DNA of 64,000 nt from Bradyrhizobium ottawaense (GTDB taxonomy: Bacteria > Pseudomonadota > Alphaproteobacteria > Rhizobiales > Xanthobacteraceae): the NCBI RefSeq assembly GCF_002278135.3, contig NZ_CP029425.2, forward strand, positions 4,564,001-4,628,000, in the 5' to 3' direction. The position numbers were made by a program, and so were the translations under genes. Position 1 is the first letter of the stretch. Each line of letters begins with the position of its first letter. Shown here one piece after another: positions 53,709-63,600 of this stretch. The notes under the pieces were generated by a model. That model was not told the DNA's origin and did no database searches. It worked only from the letters and a program-made list of their open reading frames with translations.

Positions 53709-54590
53709 CTAGGACGGCTTCTTCGGCCGCGACACCAGCTCGATCATCCTGCCTTCGTCGTCATCCGGCATCGCCGCCTTCGCCTCCGCGTAGGCCTCGA
53801 CCGCGGCCCGCGAGACCAGCGGTTTGTCGGCCAGCAGGCTCTCCGCGAGTTTGACCGCATAGGCGGCATCCTTGTGCCGCAGCGCTGCCGTGAACGTCGC
53901 GCCGGAAAAATCGCGAGCGACCATGCGCTTGGAGTGGCGCTGCACCTGCGGACTTGCGGCGACGCCCGCCTGGATCGATTCCAGCACGAGGTTCATGTCG
54001 AGCCCGGCCTGCTCGGCGATGGCAAGGCCCTCGGCGAGGCCGGCGATCTGGATCGCGCCCATGAGGTTGTTGATGAGCTTGTAGACGGTGCCGGAGCCGA
54101 CCGCGCCGAAATGGCGGATGGTCGAGCCGATCGGCGTCAGATACGGCCGCGCGCGTTCGAGATCGGCCGCATCGGCGCCAACCAGCAGCGTCAGCTTTCC
54201 GCTGGCGGCGGCATCCGGCAATCCGGTCACGGGGCAATCGATATAGATGAGCCCGCGCGCATTCAGCTCGCGGCCCATCTCGCGGGCATGGTCATAGGAG
54301 ACGGTCGAGCATTCGATCGCGATGGTGCCTGATTTTGCCGTCTTGGCCGCGCCCTTCGGCCCGAGCCAGACCGCGCGCGAGGCTTCGTCATCGGCAACCA
54401 TGGTCACGACCGCGTCGGCATCGATTGCGGCGTCCTCGGGCGAGGTCGCCCAAAGCGCGCCGCGCGCGATCAAATCTTCAGCCTTGGCCTTGCTGCGATT
54501 CCACAGCGTCACCGTGAAGCCGGCATCGAGATAGCGGCCGGCCATGCCATGACCCATCCGCCCAAGCCCGATGAAGGCGACGCGTGTCAT
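53709..54590 (-). CDS. NAD(P)-dependent beta-hydroxyacid dehydrogenase (3-hydroxyisobutyrate dehydrogenase family)
   Basis: 293 aa from ATG 54590. Rossmann loop GLGRMGHGMAGRYLDAGFTV near the start, the substrate-specific GPKGAAKTA region, and the catalytic Lys in VYKLINNLMGA near 175. It likely oxidises or reduces a hydroxyacid such as 3-hydroxyisobutyrate or a tartronate-semialdehyde-type substrate. It begins 2 nt after the prfB stop, so it is read from the same transcript. Confidence 0.9.
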   Translation of the reverse strand: MTRVAFIGLGRMGHGMAGRYLDAGFTVTLWNRSKAKAEDLIARGALWATSPEDAAIDADAVVTMVADDEASRAVWLGPKGAAKTAKSGTIAIECSTVSYDHAREMGRELNARGLIYIDCPVTGLPDAAASGKLTLLVGADAADLERARPYLTPIGSTIRHFGAVGSGTVYKLINNLMGAIQIAGLAEGLAIAEQAGLDMNLVLESIQAGVAASPQVQRHSKRMVARDFSGATFTAALRHKDAAYAVKLAESLLADKPLVSRAAVEAYAEAKAAMPDDDEGRMIELVSRPKKPS

Positions 54591-54592
54591 CG

Positions 54593-55724
54593 CTAATCCA
54601 CGTCCTCGATGTCGGCACCAGTGGTGCCGAAGGCGCGCTGCGCCAAGGTTGCGGCCATGAAGTCGTCGAGATCGCCGCCGAGCACGCCCGAGGTGTCCGA
54701 GGTCTGCACCCCCGTGCGCAGATCCTTCACCATCTGATAGGGCTGCAGCACGTAGGAGCGGATCTGGTGACCCCAACCGATGTCGGTCTTGGCGGCCTGG
54801 TCGGCGGCGGCCTTCTCCTCGCGCTTCTTCAGCTCGATTTCATACAGGCGCGCGCGCAGCATGTCCCAGGCCTGAGCCCGGTTCTTGTGCTGGGAGCGGC
54901 CGGCCTGGCAGACCACGGCGACACCGGTCGGAATGTGCGTCAGCCGCACCGCGGATTCGGTCTTGTTGACGTGCTGGCCGCCGGCGCCGCCCGAGCGCAT
55001 GGTGTCGACGCGGACGTCGGCTTCCTTGATGTCGATCTTGATGCTGTCGTCGATGACGGGGAATACCTGCACGCTCGAGAACGAGGTGTGCCGCCGCGCG
55101 TTGGAATCGAACGGCGAGATGCGCACCAGACGATGCACGCCCGCTTCCGTCTTCAGCCAGCCATAGGCGTTGTGGCCTGAGACCTGGATCGTCGCGGACT
55201 TGATGCCGGCCTCTTCGCCCTCGGACTCTTCCAGCACCTCGACCTTGAAGCCGTGGGTGTCGGCCCAGCGCGTGTACATGCGCAGCAGCATCTGCGCCCA
55301 GTCCTGGCTCTCGGTGCCGCCGGCGCCGGCATGGACTTCGAGATAGGAATCGAACCGGTCGGCTTCGCCCGACAGCAGCGCCTCGAGCTCGCGCCGCGCC
55401 ACTTCCTTCTTGAGATTCTTGAGAGCCGCTTCGGCTTCCGCGACGACGCCGGCATCGCCCTCGGCCTCGCCGAGCTCGATCATGCCGATGTCGTCTTCGA
55501 GCTCCTGCTCGACCTTGCCGATGCCCGAGAGCGAATCCTCCAGTGAGGTCCGCTCCTGCATCAGCTTCTGGGCTTTCTGGGGATCATTCCAGAGATTGGG
55601 ATCTTCTGCGAGCTTGTTCAGCTCAGCGAGGCGCGCCGTCGATTTCTCGACGTCAAAGATGCCTCCTCAGCAGCCCGACTGACTGCTTGATCTCTTCTAC
55701 CAACCGTTCGATTTCGGCGCGCAT
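54593..55724 (-). CDS. prfB: Peptide chain release factor 2, with programmed +1 frameshift
   Basis: 376 aa after a +1 shift. Codons 1-23 ([23 protein letters not shown]) end at an in-frame UGA at 55655-55653. Reading resumes one base later at GAC ([15 protein letters not shown]...). The shift site is AGG AGG CAU CUU UGA C, with the SD-like AGGAGG three bases before CUU, the same spacing as in E. coli. RF2 hallmarks are the anticodon-like SPF in [13 protein letters not shown] and the GGQ in [14 protein letters not shown]. Low RF2 lets UGA be shifted; high RF2 terminates, so synthesis autoregulates. It lies downstream of mrcA. Confidence 0.97.
55652..55667 (-). promoter_or_regulatory. prfB programmed frameshift site
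   Basis: Minus-strand AGGAGG (55667-55662), CAT, CTT, TGA (55655-55653), C. The SD-like hexamer pairs with 16S rRNA while CUU slips to UUU at the UGA, the standard RF2 recoding signal. Confidence 0.95.
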
Positions 55725-55835
55725 GTCGTTCTCTGATGTCGCGGAATTGGTCCGCGTTAGATTGCAACGGGATGTAGCGGCGGCAGCACCAAAGCGCAAC
55801 CGCCGGAACCGGGATCGTTTGTCTTGTCCTAAGCC

Positions 55836-58343
55836 TTAGTACAACCCGCCGGTGCCCGGCCGCATGAAGAAGCCGGAATCCGGCTGCTGCTGCTGCGACG
55901 CCGGCACGCCGCCGCGCCCGTCGGCATCGGCAACGCCAATGACCGAGTAATTGTCCGGCGGCGCCGTGCCCGGCTTGAAGGCTTCGAGAATGGTTCCGCC
56001 AGTCTCGCCCGGACCTGCGCGCATGCCGGTTTTGGAGACGACGCGCACGAGCTTGATGCCGGCAGGCACCTTGAAGGGAACGGCGGGCTTGTCGGCGAGC
56101 GCGAGCTTGAGGAAATCGCGCGCGATCGGAGCGGCCAGATGGCCGCCGGTTGCGGCATTGCCCTTACCCAGCGGACGCGGCTTGTCGTAACCCATGTAGA
56201 TGGCGACGGCGACGTCGGGCGAGAAGCCGACGAACCAAGCGTCCTTGGCCTCGTTGGTGGTGCCGGTCTTGCCGGCGACGGGTTTGCCGACTTCCTTGAT
56301 GACCGTGGCCGTACCGGCCTGCACCACGCCTTCCATCAGCTCTGTGATCTGATAGGCGGTCATCGAGTCCAGCACCTGCTCGCGGCGGTCGATCAGCTGC
56401 GGCTCGGCCTGGTTCTTCCAGCCGCCCGGCGCGTCGCAGCCGCGGCATTCACGCTGGTCGTGCTTGAAGATCGTGTGTCCGTAGCGGTCCTGGATGCGAT
56501 CGATCAGCGTCGGCTTCACGCGGCGGCCGCCATTGGCAAGCATCGAGTAGGCCGTGACCATGCGCATCGCCGTCGTCTCGCCGGCGCCCAGCGCGTAGGA
56601 CAGATAGTTCGGCAGTTCGTCATAGACACCGAAACGGCGGGCATATTCGCCGATCAAGGGCATGCCGATGTCCTGCGCCAGCCGCACCGTCACGGTGTTG
56701 AGCGATTGCCGCAGCGCGTTGCGCAGCGTCACCGGTCCCTGGAATTTGCCCGAGGAGAAGTTTTCCGGCCGCCACACGCCGGCGCCCTGCCCCTGGTCGA
56801 TTTCGATGGGGGCGTCGAGCACGACGGTCGAGGGCGTATAGCCATTGTCGAGCGCCGCCGAATAGACGATCGGCTTGAACGACGAGCCCGGCTGCCGATA
56901 GGCCTGCGTGGCGCGGTTGAACTGGCTCTGGTCGAACGAGAAGCCGCCGACCATGGCGAGCACGCGGCCGGTCCAGGGATCCATCGCCACCATCGCACCG
57001 GACACTTCGGGGATCTGGCGCAACCTGTACTGGCCCTCGACCGGCTGGCCGTCCTTGTAGAGCGGATCGGCATAGATGACGTCGCCGGGCTGCAGGACCT
57101 GCGACACCGCCGTCGGCGTCTTGCCTTTGGTTCCGCCCTGCACGGCTCGCGCCCACCGCACGCCGTCAACCGTGACGATGCCGGTCTCGCGCTGCTTGCT
57201 CACGGCGCCGCCAAGCTCACGGCTCGGCTGGAAGCCGATGCGCGCCGACTGGTCGCTGGTCTCCAGCACGACCGCCATACGCCATGGCGAGATGTCGGAG
57301 AGCGATTTGATCTCGGCGAGCCTCACGCCCCAATCGCCCGACGTATCGAGCTTGCTCATGGCGCCGCGATAGCCCTGCTGCTCGTCATAGTTCACGAGGC
57401 CCGAGACCATGGCCTTGCGCGCCATCACCTGGATCTTCGGATCGAGCGTGGTGCGGACCGAGAGACCGCCCTCATACAGCTTCTTCTCGCCGTAGCGCTC
57501 GAAGATGTCGCGGCGGACTTCCTCGGCAAAATATTCGCCGGCGAAGGTGTGGGCGCCGTTGGAGCGGTTGGTGACGGCCAGCGGCTCCTTGCGCGCCTTG
57601 TCGGCGTCGGCCTGCTTGATCCAGCCGTTCTCCACCAGACGGTCGATCACGTAATTGCGGCGCTCGATGGCGCGGTCGCGGTTGCGGACCGGATGCAGCG
57701 TCGCCGGCATCTTCGGCAGCGCGGCCAGATAGGACGCTTCCGCCACGGTCAGCTCGTTCACCGACTTGTCGAAATAGACCAGCGAAGCGGCCGCGATGCC
57801 GTAGGCGCCGAGGCCCAGATAGATTTCGTTCAGATACAGCTCGAGGATCTTGTCCTTCGAGTAGGTCTTCTCGATCCGCATCGCGAGCAAGGCTTCCTTG
57901 ATCTTGCGGGCGAAGGAGACCTCGTTGGTCAAAAGGAAGTTCTTGGCGACCTGCTGGGTGATCGTGGAGGCACCCTGCGGACGCCGGTTCGAGCCGTAAT
58001 TCTGGATGTAGACCACGCCCGCGCGCGCCATGCCGGTGTAGTCGATGCCGCCATGCTCGTAGAAATTCTTGTCCTCGGCCGCGAGGAACGCATTGATCAC
58101 GAGCTTCGGCACCGCCTGGATCGGCAGATACAGCCGCCGCTCCTTGGCGTATTCGCCGAGCAGCGAGCCGTCGACCGCGTGCACGCGGGTCATCACCGGC
58201 GGCTCGTAATCCTGAAGCTGAGAGTAGTCCGGCAAGTCCTTGGAGAAATGCCAGATCAGGCCTGCCACGGCCCCGACACCGACAAGGAACACCACCGTTC
58301 CCGCGGCGAACAGGAAGCCCATGAACCGCACCAGCAAGCGCAT
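55836..58343 (-). CDS. mrcA: Bifunctional penicillin-binding protein 1A
   Basis: 835 aa. N-terminal membrane anchor (about 8-34), glycosyltransferase GT51 domain (catalytic region AAEDKNFYEHGGIDYTG near 92-108), then a transpeptidase domain with the SxxK Ser in GSSFKPIVYS near 480, SxN in RQSLNTVTVRL and KTGTTNEAKDAWFVGFS near 675. It polymerises and cross-links peptidoglycan. A Cys-containing insert (HDQRECRGCDAPGGW near 630) precedes the KTG motif. It is followed by prfB. Confidence 0.96.
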   Translation of the reverse strand: MRLLVRFMGFLFAAGTVVFLVGVGAVAGLIWHFSKDLPDYSQLQDYEPPVMTRVHAVDGSLLGEYAKERRLYLPIQAVPKLVINAFLAAEDKNFYEHGGIDYTGMARAGVVYIQNYGSNRRPQGASTITQQVAKNFLLTNEVSFARKIKEALLAMRIEKTYSKDKILELYLNEIYLGLGAYGIAAASLVYFDKSVNELTVAEASYLAALPKMPATLHPVRNRDRAIERRNYVIDRLVENGWIKQADADKARKEPLAVTNRSNGAHTFAGEYFAEEVRRDIFERYGEKKLYEGGLSVRTTLDPKIQVMARKAMVSGLVNYDEQQGYRGAMSKLDTSGDWGVRLAEIKSLSDISPWRMAVVLETSDQSARIGFQPSRELGGAVSKQRETGIVTVDGVRWARAVQGGTKGKTPTAVSQVLQPGDVIYADPLYKDGQPVEGQYRLRQIPEVSGAMVAMDPWTGRVLAMVGGFSFDQSQFNRATQAYRQPGSSFKPIVYSAALDNGYTPSTVVLDAPIEIDQGQGAGVWRPENFSSGKFQGPVTLRNALRQSLNTVTVRLAQDIGMPLIGEYARRFGVYDELPNYLSYALGAGETTAMRMVTAYSMLANGGRRVKPTLIDRIQDRYGHTIFKHDQRECRGCDAPGGWKNQAEPQLIDRREQVLDSMTAYQITELMEGVVQAGTATVIKEVGKPVAGKTGTTNEAKDAWFVGFSPDVAVAIYMGYDKPRPLGKGNAATGGHLAAPIARDFLKLALADKPAVPFKVPAGIKLVRVVSKTGMRAGPGETGGTILEAFKPGTAPPDNYSVIGVADADGRGGVPASQQQQPDSGFFMRPGTGGLY

Positions 58344-58643
58344 TATGTGTTTATCCGTTCAATCTCTGGATCAGCTCAGTATCAGCCCCTTGGCACCCAA
58401 ACAGGGGCCAACCTTCACGTCACCAATTCACCGGCTTACGCAATACCATCAGTGCCGGACTTTAGACGCTTGCCGAGCGGGATTCTCTCCGATTCCGGAA
58501 CCCCCTGCGGCGTTTTTATAAAGCGCCCGCTGTGGCCAAACTAGGGCTTTTGTGGCGGGACGGAAAAACCCTTTCAATTCGACGATCCCCCGGTCGTCAA
58601 TTTGACGATCCCGGGGTCGTCAATTTGACGATCCCCCGGGTCG
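58344..58643. other. Intergenic region between the amidase and mrcA with tandem repeats at its amidase end
   Basis: 300 bp on the minus strand between the amidase stop and the mrcA ATG. Most is non-repetitive and includes the probable mrcA leader. Its right end holds most of the tandem repeat described at 58573-58663. No ORF is seen. Confidence 0.4.
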
Positions 58644-58663
58644 TCAATTTGACGATCCCGCCG
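58573..58663. repeat. Tandem 23-24-bp repeat with palindromic core
   Basis: Three near-identical units TCGTCAATTTGACGATCCC (starting 58594, 58617 and 58641) and one degenerate leading unit. The core GTCAATTTGAC is an 11-bp palindrome; unit ends vary in GC tracts. The amidase stop codon (TGA, 58646-58644) lies within the last unit, so its final codons Gly-Ser-Ser-Asn come from the repeat. Confidence 0.85.
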
Positions 58664-59939
58664 TGGCCATCCGCTTGGTCAAGAACCCGTCGATGGCCTG
58701 CGCCATCGAGCCCACGGCACGCGACCGCCAGCCCTCGGAGACCAGATGCTCGAGGTCGCCCTTATTGGAGACATAACCGATCTCGACCAGCACCGACGGC
58801 ACGTCGGGCGCCTTCAGCACCCGGAAGCCCGCCGACTTCAGGGGATGCTTGTGCATCCGCACCGTCGACTTCATCTCGCCCATCAGAAGACGGGCGAAAC
58901 GGTTTGAAAAGGTGCGGGTTTCCCGCTGCGTGAGGTCGATCAGGATGTCGGCGACGTCGGTCGGCTCCTCGGCGAGGTTGAAGCCGGCGATCGCGTCCGC
59001 CCGATTTTCTGCGTCCGCCAGCCGCTGGGCCTCGGCGTCGGACGCCTTGTCCGACAGCGTATAGATGGTCGCGCCCTGCGCATCGCCCTCGGCACGGGGC
59101 AGCGCATCGGCATGAATGGAGACGAACAAGGCGGCCTTCAGATTCCGGGCGATCTTGGTGCGGTCATTGAGAGGAATGAAGGTGTCGTCGTTCCGCGTCA
59201 TGACCACGCGGTATTTGCCGGCCTTCTCCAGCTTGTCGCGGAGCGCCAGTCCAAAGGCCAGCACCAGGTTCTTCTCGCTCTCGCCGCTCGACTGCGTGCC
59301 GTTGTCGATGCCGCCATGACCGGGATCGATCACGACCACCGGGCGGCCATCGGCCTTCTGCTGCGCCGTATCAGGGGTTGTCGTCGCGGGAGCGGTTGCG
59401 GGCTGCGCCTCGGCGATCGTGGGCCGCAGTTCGGGGCGATTTTCGGGTGCGAGCGACTGCACGAAGGCGGTCCGGTCGACCTCCTCCAGCTCCAGCACGA
59501 GCCGAGCCGGCTGGCCGTTGGCCGCCTCCAGCACATAGGAATTGGCGATCCGGGCCGGTCCCGTCAGGTCGAACACGATTCGCGAGCCGCCGGGCATGAC
59601 GAGCCCGTAGCGGAAGGCCTTCACCAGGCCGCGCCCCCCGACCCCCGTGCCCGCGGGCAGCTGAAAATTGACCTGCGGCACGTCAACGACGACCCGGTAC
59701 GGGTCCGCGAGCGTGACCGCACGGAAGGTAACGGTCTGGTCGATGTCGAGAATGAAGCGTGTCTGCTTGCCATCGCCGGCCAGCCGGGCGGCCGAGGCGA
59801 CTGGAAAATTCGCTACCGCAACAGTGGGTTGCGGCTGGCTTTCCGCGGCGCTCAAGCGTGAGGAATCAGCGCACGGCAACGCTGCGGCGCACAGAAGTGC
59901 GCATCCCAGCAAAACCCGTTGATTTGTGCGGCTCGCCAC
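58644..59939 (-). CDS. N-acetylmuramoyl-L-alanine amidase (AmiC-like, AMIN + Amidase_3)
   Basis: 431 aa from a GTG start. Signal-like N-terminus (about 1-32), AMIN domain (about 60-150, for septal peptidoglycan targeting) and a zinc amidase domain (about 200-425). Metal and catalytic residues are in DPGHGG (His), SGESEKN (Glu), SIHAD (His) and VEIGYVSN (Glu). It cleaves stem peptides from glycan at the septum. It precedes mrcA and prfB on the minus strand and is divergent from rne. Confidence 0.94.
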   Translation of the reverse strand: MASRTNQRVLLGCALLCAAALPCADSSRLSAAESQPQPTVAVANFPVASAARLAGDGKQTRFILDIDQTVTFRAVTLADPYRVVVDVPQVNFQLPAGTGVGGRGLVKAFRYGLVMPGGSRIVFDLTGPARIANSYVLEAANGQPARLVLELEEVDRTAFVQSLAPENRPELRPTIAEAQPATAPATTTPDTAQQKADGRPVVVIDPGHGGIDNGTQSSGESEKNLVLAFGLALRDKLEKAGKYRVVMTRNDDTFIPLNDRTKIARNLKAALFVSIHADALPRAEGDAQGATIYTLSDKASDAEAQRLADAENRADAIAGFNLAEEPTDVADILIDLTQRETRTFSNRFARLLMGEMKSTVRMHKHPLKSAGFRVLKAPDVPSVLVEIGYVSNKGDLEHLVSEGWRSRAVGSMAQAIDGFLTKRMATAGSSN

Positions 59940-60644
59940 CGATTCCGTGCCTCCGAGCAGCCCTTTTAACGCAATAGAACCACAGGGTTAATCGATCCTT
60001 AATGACAGAAACGCGAAACTCGCTGACTGTGACCGCCGTGCGACGCTCCCTTGCACCGATGGCTCATTCCTCGTATGTACGGAATGCTGACGGCCGATAT
60101 TTCCGGTTGTGTCGCATTCAGCCTCCCGGTGCAGCGCCGGAACTCTCAAGGTTTGGGAATTCCAGCGTTTTCCGTTCCCCTCTAAGACCAGCGCGGTGCG
60201 CGGCAGCGAGGTGGAGCGGGTCAAGCGCCGGCGGCGGACGGTCCTGGGTTACCTCTCGCGTTACCGGGACAGTTCTGACAGCGACGTAACCCATTACCCG
60301 GTCCCTTGATCCCAGGGGAGCGGTTCGTGATCCCCAAGGCGAGCGCGCTCGCGCCATGCCTGGCCAGCAGCAACTGATTGAAGGGCGGCCTCGCCGCCCA
60401 ATGTTTCATACGGGCCGACGCTTGATGCGCCAGACTGTGCCGACGAATTCTGAAGGATCATTCGCGACGCTGCGGAGTGAAAATCCCGCGCGCCGCCTTG
60501 GTCCTGAAGCTTCCGGTTCGGCAAGCCGCGAGAGACGGCGTTTCGGCCTTCCCCTCACCCCCGAATCAGGTGGACCGTCGCGTCACCCGGCAGCGCAGCT
60601 CGCGCCCACGGTGAATCGCGCCCGCCGCCGCCAAGAGTTAAGAC
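59940..60644 (+). other. Long 5' region of the RNase E gene
   Basis: 705 bp between the amidase start and rne. No convincing ORF; a 95-codon frame at 60002 has no ribosome-binding site or recognisable features. It contains a GGGTTAC (60246-60252) / GTAACCC (60286-60292) stem and a GGGGAGCGG...GATCCCC hairpin-like stretch near 60315. rne mRNAs often carry long leaders through which RNase E degrades its own transcript; such a role is likely but not visible as a known motif. Confidence 0.45.
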
Positions 60645-63600
60645 ATGCCCAACAAGATGTTGATCGATGCCACCCACCCGGAAGAGACCCGGGTCGTCGT
60701 GGTCCGCGGCAATCGCGTCGAAGAGTTTGATTTCGAGACCGCGCAACGCAAGCAACTGCGCGGGAATATCTACCTCGCCAAGGTCACAAGGGTCGAACCC
60801 TCGCTCCAGGCCGCCTTCGTCGAATATGGCGGCAACCGCCACGGCTTCCTCGCCTTCAGCGAAATCCATCCCGACTACTACCAGATCCCGGTTGCCGACC
60901 GGCAGGCGCTGATCGAGGCCGAGGAACAGGCCCATCGCGAGGCCGAGGAAGAGAGCGAGAACCGCTCCCACGGCCGCCGCCGTTCGCGCCACCGCAACGC
61001 CCGCCGCCGCGGTCATGGCGAGCGCGTGCGCAGCGACATCGTCGAAGGCGCAGATCCGACGGCCCAGCCGATCGAAGGCGCGGTGCTGCCGGAGCATGCC
61101 GAGGGCGCCCTGCACGAAGGCGAGCATCTGCACGCCGACGCGGAGCATCACGGCGAGCACGAAGCTCACGATCACCACGATCATGATCATGGCGAGCATG
61201 ATCACGACGATCATCATGACCATGATGACGGGCACCATCACGCTCACGATCATGACCATGGTCACGACGGCGAGCATGATCATCACGACCACGATCACGC
61301 CGATGAGACGCCCGCGCCTGTCGCAACGATTGGCGCCGAGCCCGTGGTCGCTGCCGAACTGCAGGAGACCGCCGCCCCCGAAGCGCATGCGGAAGCTCTG
61401 GCTGAGGCCGTGACCTCCGCCGCCGAGCCGGCCGATGCCGTGTATGCAGCGGGCGAGAGCGCCGAGACGCCGCATGCCGAGGCTGCGGAAACGACCGGCG
61501 AAGACGACGAGGACGAAGACGAAGACGGCGAGGAAGCCGAAGAGGAAGTCGTTGAATCCGTCGGCGGCGACGACGTGCTGGAGGAAGTGCCGGAGCGCAC
61601 TTTCCGCCCGCGCCGCCAGTACAAGATCCAGGAAGTCATCAAGCGCCGCCAAGTGATGCTGGTGCAGGTCGTCAAGGAAGAGCGCGGCAACAAGGGCGCG
61701 GCGCTGACCACCTACCTCTCGCTCGCCGGCCGCTATGCCGTGTTGATGCCGAACACCGCCCGCGGCGGCGGCATCAGCCGCAAGATCACCAGCGCTCAGG
61801 ACCGTTCGCGCCTGAAGGAAGTGGTGCAGGATCTGGACGTGCCCGAGGGCATGGGCATCATCCTGCGCACCGCCGGCGCCGCCCGCACCAAGCCCGAGAT
61901 CAAGCGCGACTTCGAATATCTGATCCGGATGTGGGAGACGGTGCGCGACCTGACGCTGAAGTCGCAGGCCCCCACCCTCGTCTACGAGGAAGGCTCGCTG
62001 ATCAAGCGCTCGCTGCGCGACCTCTACAACAAGGAGATCGACGAGATCTCGGTTGCCGGTGAAGCCGGTTACCGCGAAGCCCGCGACTTCATGAAGATGC
62101 TGATGCCCGCCAATGTCAGCGCGGTGAAGCAGTATCGGGACGGCCAGCCGCTGTTCTCGCGCATGGGCGTCGAGAGCCAGCTCGACGCGATGTTCTCACC
62201 GACAGTGCAGCTGCGCTCCGGCGGCTACATCGTGATCAACCAGACCGAGGCGCTGGTCTCGATCGACGTCAACTCGGGACGATCGACCCGCGAGCACCAT
62301 ATCGAGGACACCGCGCTCAAGACCAATCTGGAAGCGGCCGAAGAGGTCGCCCGCCAGCTTCGCCTGCGCGACCTCGCCGGCCTGATCGTCATCGACTTCA
62401 TCGACATGGACGAGAAGCGCAACAACCGTGCGGTCGAGCGCAAGCTGTCCGATTGCCTGCGGCAGGACCGCGCGCGCATCCAGGTCGGCCGCATCTCGCA
62501 TTTCGGCCTGCTCGAGATGTCGCGCCAGCGCATCCGCGCCAGCGTGCTCGAGAGCTCGACCGATCCGTGCCCGCATTGCGGCGGCACCGGCCATGTCCGT
62601 TCAGTGTCTTCGGTAGCGCTGCAACTGCTGCGCGGCCTCGAAGAGATCCTGATGAAGGGCGCGACCCACAATCTCGTGGTCCGCACCCGCACCGACGTCG
62701 CGCTCTATGTGCTGAACCACAAGCGCGGCCATCTGCGCGATCTCGAGAACGGCTTCAAGGTGACGCTGTCGGTCATCGCCGACGCGAGCGTCAGCGGACC
62801 GCAGGCCTATCTCATCGACCGCGGCGAGCAGGTGCATACGCTGGAAGCCGCCAAGGCCCTACTGGTGGCGCAGGCGGCAGCAAGCCCGCCGCCGATCGTT
62901 GAAGAAGCTTATGACGACGAGGAATTCGATTCCGAACTCGAATCCGAGGTCGAAACCGAGGAGACCGAAGGTCTCACCGAGGAGCAGGCTGCGGGCGAGG
63001 CAGCCTCCGACCAGGACGGCCAGCGCCGCAAGCGCCGCCGTCGCCGGCGCGGCCGCGGTGGCCAGCGCGACGGCGAGTTGCGTGAGGATAGCCCCGCGAC
63101 CCTTCCCGAGGCGGCCGTTGCGGCCGGCGAAGGCGAAGAGGATGCCGAGTCCGAGCAGGATGGCGAAGAAGGCGAGGAACAGGCGGCCCGGGGCGAGCAG
63201 CAGGGCAGCGGTGATCGCCGCCGCCGGCGTGGTCGCCGCGGCGGACGCCGTCGGCGTGGCGGCAGCGAGGACGGTCTCGCCGGCTCCATCAGCGACGAGC
63301 TCGCGGCCAATGCGCCGCCGGAAGCGTCCGACGCAGTCGCCGATTTCGACGGCTTCGGCGGCGAGGCTGCGCCCTCGATTGCCCAGGCCGAACACACCGC
63401 TGAGCCTGAGGTCTCGCAGCCCGAGCCGCGCGTCGAGGTGCAGACCGAGGCGGTGCCGGCCCAGCCTCAGCCGATTGCCGCTGAGGAAGAGCCCGCCGAC
63501 GACAAGGCCGCGCGGCGCCGCTCCACGGTCCGGGAAAAGGTGAGCTTCCTGTCGAGCAGCCCGAGCGAGCCGGCAGCCCCGGTTGCGCAGGCGCCCGAGC

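Noticed and set aside
58573..58663. CRISPR array
   Set aside because: Repeats are directly adjacent (23-24-bp period) without unique spacers and there is no cas gene; they are a tandem repeat.
60002..60289. 95-codon ORF upstream of rne
   Set aside because: No ribosome-binding site, Arg/Ser/Ala-rich composition typical of GC-rich non-coding sequence, and it ends within a hairpin-prone leader.
61117..61305. DNA minisatellite in rne
   Set aside because: The repetition (GATCATGATCATGG-like) is fully explained by codons of an in-frame His/Asp tract; it does not break the frame.
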